Origin: Arthrobacter rhombi
GTDB taxonomy: Bacteria > Actinomycetota > Actinomycetes > Actinomycetales > Micrococcaceae
DNA: 64,000 nucleotides
Assembly (NCBI RefSeq): GCF_900163545.1
Contig: NZ_FUHW01000037.1
Location: forward strand, 1 to 64,000
Direction: 5' to 3'
The first letter of the stretch is position 1. Each line of letters begins with the position of its first letter. The notes under the pieces were generated by a model. It was not told where the DNA came from and did no database searches. It was given only the letters and a program-made list of their open reading frames with translations. Both the position numbers and the translations under genes were made by a program. Shown here piece by piece: positions 35,992-44,894 of this stretch.

Positions 35992-36588
35992 GTGTACGAA
36001 GGTGCAGTCCAAGAGCTGATCGACGAGTTCGGTCGGCTACCCGGCATCGGGCCCAAGTCCGCCCAACGCATCGCCTTCCACATTCTGGAAGCCGATCGGG
36101 AGGACATGAACCGGCTCGCTGATGCCATTCGTGCGGTCAAGGACAAGGTGAAGTTCTGCACGGTCTGCTTCAACGTCACCGAATCCGAGACCTGCAGCAT
36201 CTGCCGTGATCCGCGTCGGGAAGACACGGTGCTCTGCGTGGTCGAGGAGTCCAAGGACGTCATGGCGGTCGAACGCACGCGATCCTTCCGCGGTCGCTAC
36301 CATGTGCTGGGCGGCTCCATCAACCCGATTGCGGGGATCGGACCGGACCAGCTGCATATCCGTGAACTGCTCGGGCGGTTGCACGACGACAAGATTTCCG
36401 AAGTCATCATCGCGACCGACCCCAACCTTGAGGGCGAAGCAACGGCCACCTACCTGGCGCGCATGCTCTCCACCATCGGCATCAAGATCTCACGTCTTGC
36501 CTCGGGGCTTCCCGTCGGCGGCGATCTGGAATATGCCGACGAGGTCACCTTGGGGCGGGCCTTCGAAGGCCGCCGCGTCATGTCCTGA
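35992..36588 (+). CDS. recR: recombination mediator protein RecR
   Basis: 198 aa, normal family length. Features in order: helix-hairpin-helix [17 protein letters not shown], the four-Cys zinc finger ([16 protein letters not shown], residues about 56-71), and a Toprim domain ([15 protein letters not shown] ... [12 protein letters not shown]) ending in the Walker-like [19 protein letters not shown]. It acts with RecF/RecO to load RecA at gaps. GTG start at 35992; it follows dnaX as in most bacteria. Confidence 0.97.
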   Translation: MYEGAVQELIDEFGRLPGIGPKSAQRIAFHILEADREDMNRLADAIRAVKDKVKFCTVCFNVTESETCSICRDPRREDTVLCVVEESKDVMAVERTRSFRGRYHVLGGSINPIAGIGPDQLHIRELLGRLHDDKISEVIIATDPNLEGEATATYLARMLSTIGIKISRLASGLPVGGDLEYADEVTLGRAFEGRRVMS

Positions 36589-36595
36589 CCTGCAC

Positions 36596-36610
36596 GGCTA
36601 GGTCCTAGCC
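36596..36610. terminator. short palindrome between recR and the gntR gene
   Basis: GGCTAGG-T-CCTAGCC is a perfect dyad lying between two converging stop codons (36588 and 36626). The loop would be very tight, so it may act only as a weak terminator. Confidence 0.35.
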
Positions 36611-36625
36611 TCCCCCTCAGGGATG

Positions 36626-37396
36626 TCAGGTGGCGATGGGCCCCAACTGCTGGTCTTTCTCGGGCTGTTCGACGGCGGCCGTTGCCACCGTTGCGGGCAC
36701 GCGGCCCGTGAGCCGGTCCAGGGTGTCCCTGAAATGTTCGCTGAGTTGTTCCACCGCAGCGTCTCCCCGCCCGGAGAGCACCAGTTCCAGGCGTTGCCGA
36801 TGCACTTCACCCACGTCGGTGCGCACGATATAGCCTCGGGGATGTCCCAGGCTGGCGATACGGGTTTCCATCACCAGCGAGGTCATAAAGTGGGCCAGCC
36901 GGAGGTTCCCAGCGGCCTTCACCGTTTCGAAATGCAACTCCAGGTCCGTGTCACCGATGGCACGAGGGGACCCAGGAACGCCTTTCCCTGCATCCCATTC
37001 CTCCAGCCGTTCCAGCAGCGGGATGACGGTGGCCAGACGCCCTCGTCGAGCCTCTCGTCCCGGAAACCCGGCCAAGGTGCGCAGCGCGGCCTCTTCGATG
37101 ACCAAACGCGCGGCGTACAGGGATTCGAGGTCCTCGACACCGACCGTGGCCACCCTGAGTCCTTGTCCAGGACGGGCCACGAGCAGCCCGTCCTGGACCA
37201 GCCGCTGGGCGGATTCACGCAGCGAACCCCGGCTCACCCCCAATTGTTGGGCGACGATGGCCTCATGGAGTTGGCTTCCCGGCAGGAGCAGCCCATCGTA
37301 GATCGCGTTGCGGAGCTGAGCGGTGATCAGGTCGACCGTGGAAGACCGTTGCACGCGTGCCATGTTCGGTGCCGTTGAGTGCTGCCCTATGGGCAT
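36626..37396 (-). CDS. GntR/FadR-type regulator (FCD domain), likely regulator of ectoine uptake
   Basis: 256 aa. Winged helix-turn-helix at about 20-85 (LRNAIYDGLLLPGSQLHEAIVAQQLGVSRGSLRESAQRL), then an all-helical FCD ligand domain with the metal/ligand residues in LYAARLVIEEAAL, LELHFE and EVHRQRLELV. FCD regulators respond to small carboxylates and amino acids. It is divergent from ehuB, and a strong dyad (37593-37627) lies between them. A second FCD regulator (61597-62283) has a similar recognition helix (SRGPLREAMQRL). The start ATG 37396 has AGAGAGGGAAC upstream. Confidence 0.9.
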   Translation of the reverse strand: MPIGQHSTAPNMARVQRSSTVDLITAQLRNAIYDGLLLPGSQLHEAIVAQQLGVSRGSLRESAQRLVQDGLLVARPGQGLRVATVGVEDLESLYAARLVIEEAALRTLAGFPGREARRGRLATVIPLLERLEEWDAGKGVPGSPRAIGDTDLELHFETVKAAGNLRLAHFMTSLVMETRIASLGHPRGYIVRTDVGEVHRQRLELVLSGRGDAAVEQLSEHFRDTLDRLTGRVPATVATAAVEQPEKDQQLGPIAT

Positions 37397-37760
37397 TGGA
37401 AGTTCCCTCTCTGCCGCTCGCGGCGTGCGGGAGCTCGCACCCTTGAGGGGTCTGCTACCGGATCCGTGGGGGTTCGATCGTAACTTAATCGTGATTGTGG
37501 AGCTGTTCGCGTGTTTCCCGACGAGCAGAAGACACGAATTCCCGCAGGTTTCCGCGAGTTTCCGCGGATTTCATCTCCAGGATCTTTAATTGTTGACAAT
37601 CCAACGTCTGGAAAGTCGGATTGTCAATTGACTATTTCATGACTAGCGTGATTCACACCACTCAGCACCAACCGGTCGGGTTCGCCCGACGTCGGTCCGC
37701 CCTCCTGGGGGAGGCTGGACCGTCGCCACCCGGTCAATGCATCCCCGAAAGAGGTACACC
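37397..37760. promoter_or_regulatory. ehuB/gntR divergent control region with operator, promoter and structured leader
   Basis: In order: three tandem 10-bp repeats at 37539-37568 (TTCCCGCAGG, TTTCCGCGAG, TTTCCGCGGA); a palindrome ATTGT-TG-ACAAT (37589-37600); and the inverted pair TTGACAATCC (37593-37602) and GGATTGTCAA (37618-37627). A promoter for ehuB, TTGTCA (37621-37626)-N17-TAGCGT (37644-37649), has its -35 inside the second operator arm. The leader of about 105 nt holds two stable hairpins: GTCGGG-TTCG-CCCGAC (37675-37690) and a longer one (37694-37721). The operator matches those at 50.15 and 56.05 kb. Confidence 0.65.
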
Positions 37761-38705
37761 ATGATCCGCAGTATCCGTCGCAGGTCCCTGCTGGCCACCG
37801 GCGCCATTCTCGCTTCCGCCTCCCTCGCCCTGAGCGGTTGTGGCGGAGGCTCGACCACCGAGGGCGAGGCCGGTGGCGACAGCGGCTCCGTTGAGGCCGG
37901 CTCAGGCCACCTTCAGGACCTGAAGGACAAGGGAACCATCACCGTTGCCATCGCCGGCGAGGTTCCCTACTCCTACGAGGAGGGCGGCAAGCCCACCGGT
38001 GCCACCATCGCCCTGGCCGATAAGATCTTCGGCGGGATGGGCATCGACAAGGTCGACACCAAGCTCGTCGACTGGAACTCCCTCATCCCCGGCTTGAAGG
38101 CCGGACGTTTCGACGCCGTCAGCGCTGGCATGTCCATCCTGCCCGAACGTTGCGCCGAGGCCGACTTCGCTGATCCGGAGATCATGTACACCACTGCCGT
38201 GATGACGCAGAAGGACAATCCGAAGGGTCTCGACGACCTCGACACGATCAAGTCCAAGATGGATGACGGAGAGGACATCAAGCTCGCCGTGCTCGCCGGT
38301 GGCATCGAAGCAGGCTACGCGAAGTCTCTGGGCCTGAAGGTCCAGTCGGTCCCCGACGCACAGACGGGCATGGACACCGTGGACAACGGTCGTGCCGACG
38401 CCTTCGCCATGACCGCGATCTCCTTGACCACCATGGCCAAGGAAAACCCGGACGCCAACATCTCCGTCGGCGACGGCTTCGTCCAGGAGATCGACGGCGT
38501 CAAGCAGCTCGGCGCCGGCTCCACCGTCTTCGCCAAGGGTGACGACGAGCTGCTCGAGGCCTACAACGAAGGCCTGGCCAAGGTCACTGAATCCGAGGAC
38601 TCCTACCTGGACGTGGTCGGTGAATTCGGCTTCACGGCAGAGAACCTGCCGCCGAAGGACATGACCACCGCTCAGCTCTGCGAGGGCGCTCCCGGCGACG
38701 AGTAG
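37761..38705 (+). CDS. ehuB: ectoine/hydroxyectoine ABC transporter substrate-binding lipoprotein EhuB
   Basis: 314 aa. A lipoprotein signal ends LSGC with lipid Cys27. The mature protein is an SBP_bac_3 cluster resembling remembered EhuB sequences: GTITVAIAGEVPYSYEE, LVDWNSLIPGLKAGRFDAVSAGMSILPERC, NPKGLDDLDTI, VDNGRADAFAMTAISL and the C-terminal DMTTAQLCEG (DMTTAELCKG in Sinorhizobium). EhuB binds ectoine and 5-hydroxyectoine outside the membrane. It is followed by two permeases and an ATPase, completing the importer. ATG 37761 follows GAAAGAGG. Confidence 0.9.
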   Translation: MIRSIRRRSLLATGAILASASLALSGCGGGSTTEGEAGGDSGSVEAGSGHLQDLKDKGTITVAIAGEVPYSYEEGGKPTGATIALADKIFGGMGIDKVDTKLVDWNSLIPGLKAGRFDAVSAGMSILPERCAEADFADPEIMYTTAVMTQKDNPKGLDDLDTIKSKMDDGEDIKLAVLAGGIEAGYAKSLGLKVQSVPDAQTGMDTVDNGRADAFAMTAISLTTMAKENPDANISVGDGFVQEIDGVKQLGAGSTVFAKGDDELLEAYNEGLAKVTESEDSYLDVVGEFGFTAENLPPKDMTTAQLCEGAPGDE

Positions 38706-38717
38706 TAGCAACACCTT

Positions 38718-38748
38718 GCTGCGGCCGGCCCTAGCGGCCGGCCGCAGC
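38718..38748 (+). terminator. intra-operon hairpin between ehuB and ehuC
   Basis: GCTGCGGCCGGCC (38718-38730) pairs exactly with 38736-38748 around the 5-base loop CTAGC. No T run follows. As in the peptide operon, it probably stabilises the binding-protein mRNA and lowers permease expression. Confidence 0.7.
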
Positions 38749-38789
38749 GCTGCTAGTCTGTCCCCCGCACGAGAAGGAGTCCAGCCTCC

Positions 38790-39518
38790 GTGGACGATAA
38801 ATTTGCCGCGATCGGCGAGGCCATGCCGCGCCTGCTCGACGGCTTCCGCCTCACCGTTGAACTGACGATCCTCGGCGCCATCGCCGCGCTCATCCTCGCC
38901 GTGATCCTGGGCTTGGCCGCAGCCAGCCCCTCCAAGGCCTTCCGCATTCCCGCCCGCATCATCATCGAGTTCTTCCGCGGAACCTCTCTGGTGGTTCAGG
39001 TCTTCTGGCTCGTGTATGTCCTGCCACTCCTCGGTGTCCCTATCGAGCCGATGGTGGCCGCCGTCCTGGCGCTGGGCTTGAACTACGGGGCGTATTCCGC
39101 CGAAGTCGTCCGCGGCTCGATCCAATCGGTGCCCGCAGGACAGTGGGAGGCCACCACCGCACTAAGTCTCGGCCCCATCCAGCGGATGCGCCGCATCATC
39201 TTCCCGCAGGCTTGGGCACTGATGATTCCCTCGTTATCCAGTCTGCTGATCCACCTGATGAAAGGTACCGCCATCGTGGGGTTCATCCTGCTGGACGACT
39301 TCACCTACCAGCTCGAGCTACTCAAGCGACCCGCAGGCACCCTGTTCACCTACGGCGTCGTAGGCATCTTGGGCTACTTCGCCTTCGCTCTGGTGCTCAC
39401 GTTTATCATGAACGCCCTGGAGCGCCAAGCCAAGCACAAGCTGGGACAAGGCACGTCGCTATGGCGGATGCTCTCGCCGGCGCCACCGCCGAGCACCCGG
39501 GCAGGAGGTGCCTCATGA
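38790..39518 (+). CDS. ehuC: ectoine ABC transporter permease EhuC
   Basis: 242 aa HisM-type permease with about five membrane segments. The signature EFFRGTSLVVQVFWLVYVLP is followed by the coupling loop SIQSVPAGQWEATTALSLGPIQRMRRIIFPQA. The GTG start at 38790 is 84 bases after the ehuB stop, beyond a hairpin. The stop overlaps ehuD by 4 bases. The assignment to EhuC rests on gene order and on ehuB. Confidence 0.9.
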   Translation: MDDKFAAIGEAMPRLLDGFRLTVELTILGAIAALILAVILGLAAASPSKAFRIPARIIIEFFRGTSLVVQVFWLVYVLPLLGVPIEPMVAAVLALGLNYGAYSAEVVRGSIQSVPAGQWEATTALSLGPIQRMRRIIFPQAWALMIPSLSSLLIHLMKGTAIVGFILLDDFTYQLELLKRPAGTLFTYGVVGILGYFAFALVLTFIMNALERQAKHKLGQGTSLWRMLSPAPPPSTRAGGAS

Positions 39519-40183
39519 TTGGCATTCCCGCAGCCATCGAATGGGACTGGAGCGCCGTCTCGGACGTCCTGCCGACCCTCTTGACGCAGTTCGTGAAGGT
39601 GACCCTTCTGGTCACCGTCCTTGGTACGGTCGTCGCTTCCCTCCTGGGGCTGGTCATCGCCATGGCCATCCGGGTTCTTCCGCGCCCGCTGTCCGTGGCC
39701 GTCAAATGGATGGCGAACGTTATCCGGATGACCCCGATCATCGTCCAATTGCTCTTCGCCTCCTATGCCTTCCTGTCCTTGGACCTGATTACCATCGGCG
39801 TGATCGTCTACGGGATCCACTACGCGACCTACATGTCCGAGGTGTACCGCGCAGGCATTGATTCGGTACCCAAGGGACAATGGGAAGCCACCACCGCCCT
39901 GTCCATGTCGACGGGACGTACCTGGGCCGCCATCATCATCCCGCAGGCCCTGCGAGCCACCATCCCGGCGCTGGGCAACTATGCGATCTCGATGTTCAAG
40001 GACACCCCGTACTTGCTGGTCATCGGCGTCCTCGACATGGTCAACGCCGCCAGGATCTACGGTGGTGACACCTACCGGTACACCGAAGCGTTCACCCTGG
40101 TGGGTATCATCTTCCTGCTGGCCAGCTACCCGACTTCACTCCTCATTGGCAGATTGGAAAAGCGCCTTGCCTACAAAACCTGA
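39515..40183 (+). CDS. ehuD: ectoine ABC transporter permease EhuD
   Basis: 222 aa, five membrane segments, HisM family. Conserved segments: NVIRMTPIIVQLLFASYAF and SVPKGQWEATTALSMSTGRTWAAIIIPQALRATIPALGNY. It forms the channel with EhuC. The start ATG overlaps the ehuC stop (ATGA) and is preceded by AGGAGG. The 3' end overlaps the start of ehuA by 17 bases. Confidence 0.9.
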   Translation: MIGIPAAIEWDWSAVSDVLPTLLTQFVKVTLLVTVLGTVVASLLGLVIAMAIRVLPRPLSVAVKWMANVIRMTPIIVQLLFASYAFLSLDLITIGVIVYGIHYATYMSEVYRAGIDSVPKGQWEATTALSMSTGRTWAAIIIPQALRATIPALGNYAISMFKDTPYLLVIGVLDMVNAARIYGGDTYRYTEAFTLVGIIFLLASYPTSLLIGRLEKRLAYKT

Positions 40184-41012
40184 GTCAACAGCCATCCCGA
40201 CGGCGGGTGCCGGTGCCGACGGCCCCGTGATCGACTTCCGCGATGTCGAAAAGGCCTTTGGCGACAACGTGGTGCTGCATGACCTGAACTTCAGCGTCCA
40301 GAAGGGCGATCGGGTCACCCTCATCGGCCCCTCGGGCTCAGGCAAGACCACGATCCTGCGTCTGGTCATGACGCTGGAGGAGCTCACCGGCGGATACATC
40401 TTCGTCGGTGGCGAGCCCCTGACGCACGAGGAGCGCGGCGGCAAACGGGTGCCCGTCAGCAAGAAGGACCAGAAGCGCATCCGCCAACGGATCGGCATGG
40501 TCTTTCAGCAGTTCAACCTCTTCCCCAACATGACGGTCGTGGAGAACATCATCGAAGCGCCGGTGCATGTGCTCGGGCAGTCCAAGCGCGAGGCCACCCT
40601 GAAGGCCAAGGAGCTGCTGGAGCGGGTGGGCCTGTCCGATAAGGCCGGCGCCCACCCATCGTCACTGTCGGGTGGCCAGCAGCAGCGGGTGGCCATTGCC
40701 CGCGCCCTGGCCATGGACCCGGAGATCCTGCTGCTGGACGAAGTCACCAGCGCCCTGGACCCGGAGATCGTCGGGGATGTGCTGGGCATTCTGCGTAATA
40801 TCGCCGAAACCACTGATATCACCATGCTGATCGTCACCCACGAGATGCAGTTCGCCCGCGATGTCTCCAACCGCGTCCTGATGTTCGACGGCGGAAAGAT
40901 CGTCGAGGAGGCCTCACCTTCGGTGATGTTCAGCGATCCGAAGCACCAGCGCACGAAGGACTTCCTGCACGCCGTGCTCGGCGAGGGTGAAAACACCCTC
41001 GGTACCCACTAG
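40167..41012 (+). CDS. ehuA: ectoine ABC transporter ATP-binding protein EhuA
   Basis: 281 aa. Walker [11 protein letters not shown]-loop [17 protein letters not shown], signature [17 protein letters not shown], Walker [16 protein letters not shown] and H-loop [10 protein letters not shown]. Like other polar amino acid ATPases it has the short insertion with [21 protein letters not shown] start at 40167 (GGAAA upstream) inside the end of ehuD is preferred because earlier codons in this frame only overlap ehuD. It energises EhuBCD. A perfect terminator follows immediately. Confidence 0.9.
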   Translation: MPTKPESTAIPTAGAGADGPVIDFRDVEKAFGDNVVLHDLNFSVQKGDRVTLIGPSGSGKTTILRLVMTLEELTGGYIFVGGEPLTHEERGGKRVPVSKKDQKRIRQRIGMVFQQFNLFPNMTVVENIIEAPVHVLGQSKREATLKAKELLERVGLSDKAGAHPSSLSGGQQQRVAIARALAMDPEILLLDEVTSALDPEIVGDVLGILRNIAETTDITMLIVTHEMQFARDVSNRVLMFDGGKIVEEASPSVMFSDPKHQRTKDFLHAVLGEGENTLGTH

Positions 41013-41015
41013 TCG

Positions 41016-41056
41016 CGCGGGGTGTTCCCAGGGGGGATGGGAACACCCCGCGTTTT
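41016..41056. terminator. ehu operon terminator
   Basis: CGCGGGGTGTTCCC (41016-41029) pairs exactly with 41039-41052 and is followed by TTTT. It lies between the converging ehuA and ABC-2 permease genes and abuts the latter's stop codon. Confidence 0.9.
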
Positions 41057-42276
41057 CATGCCAGCCGGGTCCCCCGCGTCAGTTTCTTCACCGGGGTGCG
41101 CAGCCGGCGGCGCCCCGACTCCAGCAGTCCCGCCGCCAGCACGACCTGGACACCCAGACCCAGCGGCCAGAGCGGGGTGGTGCCGGTCAGATCGTATTCA
41201 TCAACGACCGGCTGCTTCACCCCGTCCAGGCACGGATCGGTTGCTGCGGTGCCCCGTTGGGCTTGACGGACCATCGTGCTGACGGCCTCCATGGGCCCCT
41301 CACCCACATAGTCATCGGCTGCCGCATTGCGGGGTCTCACCGGTGCCGCGTCGGCGACCACCACGAAGGGGTTCGCCGCCAACAACCACGTGTTTCGTTC
41401 TGTGTGGTAGACGTTGACCGGAAATAGCGCTTTACCGCAGGAGAAGTTCTGCTCGTCGAAAACCGCCGCTGACTTCTTCTCGATCTCGGCGAAATAGGCC
41501 TCCTGGTCTTCGATGACATCGCCCTGGGCGTCCACCGCTTCGTCCTTCTCGTTGTACCTGACTTCCTCCCAGGGGTCATCGGGCCAGATCTGTTCCGAAG
41601 CCATCGCCGACTCCTTGACCAGCTGGAAGCTCAGACCGTAGATGATCAAGGTCCCCAGCCCCAGCAGGGCAACCACCAGATAGCTGGCGACAATCGCGAA
41701 CAGCGGCCGGGCGGAGCGGGCAGAAATCCCCACCCCGATCGCGCAGGCAACTCCCAGTTCCACGGCTGTCAGGGCGACCAGCACCGGTACCGCCGGGAGG
41801 TAGACGTCCCCATAGGTCATCGCCCAGATGATCATCGGCACCGAGACCAGCAGAAAGGCCAGCGAGGAGATCCAGGCGGCCAGCCATTTGCCACACAGGA
41901 TCTGGCCCGGGGTCAGCAGGGTGTTCTGCAGGATGGCCAGGGTCCCCCCGGCACGGTCACCGGTGATGGTGTTGGCCGACAGCGCCGGGGCCACCAGCAG
42001 GCCGAAGAACAGCACGAACCCGATGACCAGTTCGAACATGACCTGTCCGAAACCCTCTTCGGAACCCGCAGTCCACGCGGCCAGCCCGGCAACCAATGCC
42101 GTGACGGCGAACCAGACGGCCAGCATCACGTACCAGCCGCGCGAACGCATCCGTTGGCGGCTTTCGAGTTGGAAGACGGCTCCTACTCCGGCCCAGAATC
42201 CCAATGCTGAGCCATCGCGTTGTTCCTTGCCCTGGCCCCCGTCGTCGGGACGGCGCGTCACCGTTGATGTACTCAT
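41056..42276 (-). CDS. ABC-2 type transporter permease
   Basis: 406 aa. Segments in order: RSRGWYVMLAVWFAVTALVAGL (TM1), LFFGLLVAPALSANTITGDRAGGTLAILQNTLLTPGQILCGKWLAAW (the ABC-2 hallmark region around TM2-3), then TM4-5. A large extracytoplasmic acidic loop of about 130 residues contains two Cys (SCGKAL and DPCLDGV). The last TM and a basic C-terminus complete it. Such pairs export lipids, drugs or peptides; cargo unknown. The 5' end overlaps the ATPase gene by 4 bases (ATGA). Confidence 0.85.
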   Translation of the reverse strand: MSTSTVTRRPDDGGQGKEQRDGSALGFWAGVGAVFQLESRQRMRSRGWYVMLAVWFAVTALVAGLAAWTAGSEEGFGQVMFELVIGFVLFFGLLVAPALSANTITGDRAGGTLAILQNTLLTPGQILCGKWLAAWISSLAFLLVSVPMIIWAMTYGDVYLPAVPVLVALTAVELGVACAIGVGISARSARPLFAIVASYLVVALLGLGTLIIYGLSFQLVKESAMASEQIWPDDPWEEVRYNEKDEAVDAQGDVIEDQEAYFAEIEKKSAAVFDEQNFSCGKALFPVNVYHTERNTWLLAANPFVVVADAAPVRPRNAAADDYVGEGPMEAVSTMVRQAQRGTAATDPCLDGVKQPVVDEYDLTGTTPLWPLGLGVQVVLAAGLLESGRRRLRTPVKKLTRGTRLA

Positions 42277-43292
42277 GGCTGGGGCTCCCCTGCTGCTGTT
42301 GGATGGGTCGGAGGGTCCTGGGTGGTATTCACGGCGCGCAGGTAGGACTCCTCCAGGATTCCCGAGGCGGGCCCAAAAGCCACCACACCGACCCCGGCGA
42401 CAATGAGTTGGCGCAACAGCGCCGCGGCCTCCGGATCGGAACCGAGATGGACCACGGCTTCCGCCTGCCGGGTTCCTGCCGAAAGGGTGAATTCGATGCC
42501 CGCGGCATCCAGCGCGCCAGTCAGCTGTTCGCGGTCCAGCGCCTCGATGGCATAGCGGCGCCCCGTGGACCCCGCGTCGTCGACCCGCTGCTCACTGACG
42601 GTCCTACCGGCCGAGACGAAGACCGCCCGGTCGGCCATCTCATCGAGTTCGGCCAGCACATGGGAGCTCACCACCACGGTGCGTCCCCGTCCGGCCAGCT
42701 CACGCAGCAGGTTACGTAGCTCGATCCTGGCTCCCGGATCCAGCCCGGAAGCGGGTTCATCCAGCAGCAGGACCTGCGGGTCATTGACCAGCGCCCTGGC
42801 CAGGGAGAGCTTCTGCTGTTGCCCACGGGAGAGGACGCGCGCCGGCTGGGAGGCGAACTCGTCGAGCTTCACCAGCTCCAGCAGTTCCTGGGACCGGGCG
42901 GAGGCATCGGCCTTGGGGGCCCCGTAGAGCCGGCCCATCATCGCCAGGATCTCGTGGACGGTCAGTTCTTCCCACACGCCGAGCGTGTCAGGCATCCAGC
43001 CCAATAGGGCCCTGGCCCCACGCGGATCCTCGACGGGATCGATGCCGCAGATCCTGATGCTTCCGGTATCGGGGGCCAGCAATGAGGCGAGCATGAGCAG
43101 CAGGGTCGTCTTGCCCGAACCGTTGGGGCCGATCAATGCGGTGACTTCCCCGGGCCGAGCCGTGAAATCCATGGCTTCGACCGCGCGAACGGTTCCGAAG
43201 GAGCGGGCCAGCCCGATGGCCACCACCCCCGATCCGGCCGCCGGTGTTCGAACCGGAGCACCGCCGTCGTACTGGGTTTCCTGGATGCCCAT
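42273..43292 (-). CDS. ABC exporter ATP-binding protein
   Basis: 339 aa. Walker A GPNGSGKTTLLLMLASLL, Walker B VLLLDEPASGLDPG, and signature LSRGQQQKLSLARALV; the usual LSGGQ is LSRGQ, a variation common among CcmA/drug-export ATPases. A C-terminal domain of about 100 residues follows (YAIEALDREQLTGALDAAG...). The ATG at 43292 has AGGAGGGG immediately upstream at good distance; the GTG one codon earlier is too close. It forms a two-gene exporter with the downstream permease. Confidence 0.9.
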   Translation of the reverse strand: MGIQETQYDGGAPVRTPAAGSGVVAIGLARSFGTVRAVEAMDFTARPGEVTALIGPNGSGKTTLLLMLASLLAPDTGSIRICGIDPVEDPRGARALLGWMPDTLGVWEELTVHEILAMMGRLYGAPKADASARSQELLELVKLDEFASQPARVLSRGQQQKLSLARALVNDPQVLLLDEPASGLDPGARIELRNLLRELAGRGRTVVVSSHVLAELDEMADRAVFVSAGRTVSEQRVDDAGSTGRRYAIEALDREQLTGALDAAGIEFTLSAGTRQAEAVVHLGSDPEAAALLRQLIVAGVGVVAFGPASGILEESYLRAVNTTQDPPTHPTAAGEPQP

Positions 43293-43452
43293 CACCCCTC
43301 CTGACAGACTGCGCCACGGCGCCTTGTGCCCCGTGATCGTGCGGATGAGCCTACGTTGGTTCGGTACGGAGCGAGTCAGCCCACGGGATGATCTCGGGGC
43401 GCATCATGACGGTTCACAGTCACTCGAACACGGCACCACGCCGCAGCCTCGT

Positions 43453-43458
43453 TACACT
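43453..43458 (+). promoter_or_regulatory. candidate -10 box for lysC
   Basis: TACACT lies 71 bases before the lysC start in an otherwise unremarkable 233-bp gap. No good -35 hexamer is visible 16-18 bases upstream. No lysine riboswitch-like structure was recognised. Confidence 0.35.
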
Positions 43459-43528
43459 GGTTAAGAATGTGTCCGGCCGGCTCGGCGGCTGGCCGTCCTA
43501 TCCTCAACCCTGTGGAGTGTGCAAACGC

Positions 43529-44815
43529 ATGAGCCTGATTGTCCAAAAGTTCGGCGGTTCGTCGGTCGCTGATGCCGAAGGCATCAAACGCGTCGCGGCC
43601 CGAATCCTCGCCACCAAGGAGGCCGGGAACGACGTCGTCGCCGTGGTTTCGGCCATGGGTGACACCACCGATGAGCTGCTTGATCTGGCCAATCAGCTCA
43701 CCGATGCGCCGCCCGCGCGCGAAATGGACATGCTCCTGTCGGCCGGTGAGCGCATCTCCATGGCCCTGCTGGCCATGTCGATCGAATCGTCCGGCAGCCA
43801 GGCAGTGTCCTTCACCGGCAGCCAGGCCGGCATGATCACCGATGCGGTGCACGGCAAGGCGCGCATCATTGACGTCTCGCCGCATCGCGTGCGCCAGGCC
43901 ATCGACCGCGGTTACATCTCCATCGTGGCCGGATTCCAGGGCATGAGCCGCGAATCAAACAACATCACCACGATGGGTCGCGGCGGCTCCGACACCACTG
44001 CGGTGGCCTTGGCTGCCGCCCTCGGGGCCGATTCCTGCGAAATCTACACGGACGTCGACGGCATCTACACCTCGGATCCACGGATCGTGCCTGCGGCCCA
44101 GAAGATCGATGTGATCTCCAGCGAGGAGATGTTGGAGATGGCGGCCAACGGAGCCAAGATCCTGCATCTGCGCTGCGTCGAGTACGCCCGCCGTTTCGGG
44201 GTGCCACTGCACGTGCGCTCATCCTTCAATGACCATGAGGGAACCTGGGTGCTGCCCAGCCCCGAAGACAACATCAAGCTCCAAGAGGGAGACACCATGG
44301 AACAGCCCATCATCTCCGGCGTGGCCCACGACCGTTCAGAAGCCAAGATCACCGTGGTCGGCGTCCCCGACGTCCCCGGTTCGGCAGCTGAGATCTTCGG
44401 CGTGATCGCCGGTGCCAACGTGAATATCGACATGATCGTGCAGAACATTTCGAAAGCTGAAACCGGCAAAACGGATATCTCCTTCACCTTGCCCAGCGTC
44501 GAAGGCACTGACGCTCTCGAGGCCCTGGAAGCGGCCCGCGCCACGATCGGCTTCGAGGACATCTCCTATAACGACCAGGTCGGCAAGCTGTCGCTGATCG
44601 GTGCCGGCATGCGTTCGAACCCCGGCGTCTCCTACCGCTTCTTCGAGGCCCTGCATCAGGCAGGGGTGAACGTGGACATGATCTCCACCTCGGAGATCCG
44701 CATCTCGGTCGTCACCGACGCCGAATTGCTCGATACCGCGGTACGCGCCGTTCACGGGGCCTTCGACCTCGACGGTGAAACCGAAGCCACGGTCCACGGC
44801 GGCACCGGCCGCTAG
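43529..44815 (+). CDS. lysC: aspartate kinase
   Basis: 428 aa. The N-terminal amino-acid kinase domain begins [19 protein letters not shown], with [21 protein letters not shown] and [15 protein letters not shown]. Two ACT domains follow ([35 protein letters not shown] and [23 protein letters not shown]). It makes aspartyl phosphate for Lys, Thr and Met. The sequence closely follows the C. glutamicum lysC type with feedback sites at the ACT interface. asd, its usual partner, does not follow; a strong terminator and a deaminase gene do. Confidence 0.96.
   Translation: MSLIVQKFGGSSVADAEGIKRVAARILATKEAGNDVVAVVSAMGDTTDELLDLANQLTDAPPAREMDMLLSAGERISMALLAMSIESSGSQAVSFTGSQAGMITDAVHGKARIIDVSPHRVRQAIDRGYISIVAGFQGMSRESNNITTMGRGGSDTTAVALAAALGADSCEIYTDVDGIYTSDPRIVPAAQKIDVISSEEMLEMAANGAKILHLRCVEYARRFGVPLHVRSSFNDHEGTWVLPSPEDNIKLQEGDTMEQPIISGVAHDRSEAKITVVGVPDVPGSAAEIFGVIAGANVNIDMIVQNISKAETGKTDISFTLPSVEGTDALEALEAARATIGFEDISYNDQVGKLSLIGAGMRSNPGVSYRFFEALHQAGVNVDMISTSEIRISVVTDAELLDTAVRAVHGAFDLDGETEATVHGGTGR
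44297..44815 (+). CDS. lysC: internal start: aspartate kinase beta subunit
   Basis: Within lysC, an ATG at 44297 (codon 257) is preceded by GAGGGAGACACC, a better ribosome site than that of the full-length start. The encoded [18 protein letters not shown] corresponds to the start of the beta subunit in C. glutamicum and Bacillus. The product of 172 aa consists of the two regulatory ACT domains and assembles with the alpha chain. Confidence 0.75.
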   Translation: MEQPIISGVAHDRSEAKITVVGVPDVPGSAAEIFGVIAGANVNIDMIVQNISKAETGKTDISFTLPSVEGTDALEALEAARATIGFEDISYNDQVGKLSLIGAGMRSNPGVSYRFFEALHQAGVNVDMISTSEIRISVVTDAELLDTAVRAVHGAFDLDGETEATVHGGTGR

Positions 44816-44830
44816 AGCGTCCCGACCGGT

Positions 44831-44878
44831 GAAAGGCCCGGCCTCCCCCAAAATTTTTGCGGGGAGGCCGGGCCTTTC
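44831..44878 (+). terminator. lysC terminator
   Basis: GAAAGGCCCGGCCTCCCC (44831-44848) pairs exactly with 44861-44878 (18 bp) across a 12-base loop rich in A and T. It separates lysC from the deaminase gene, which starts 17 bases later. Confidence 0.9.
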
Positions 44879-44894
44879 CTGCTAGGTTGGCGGC

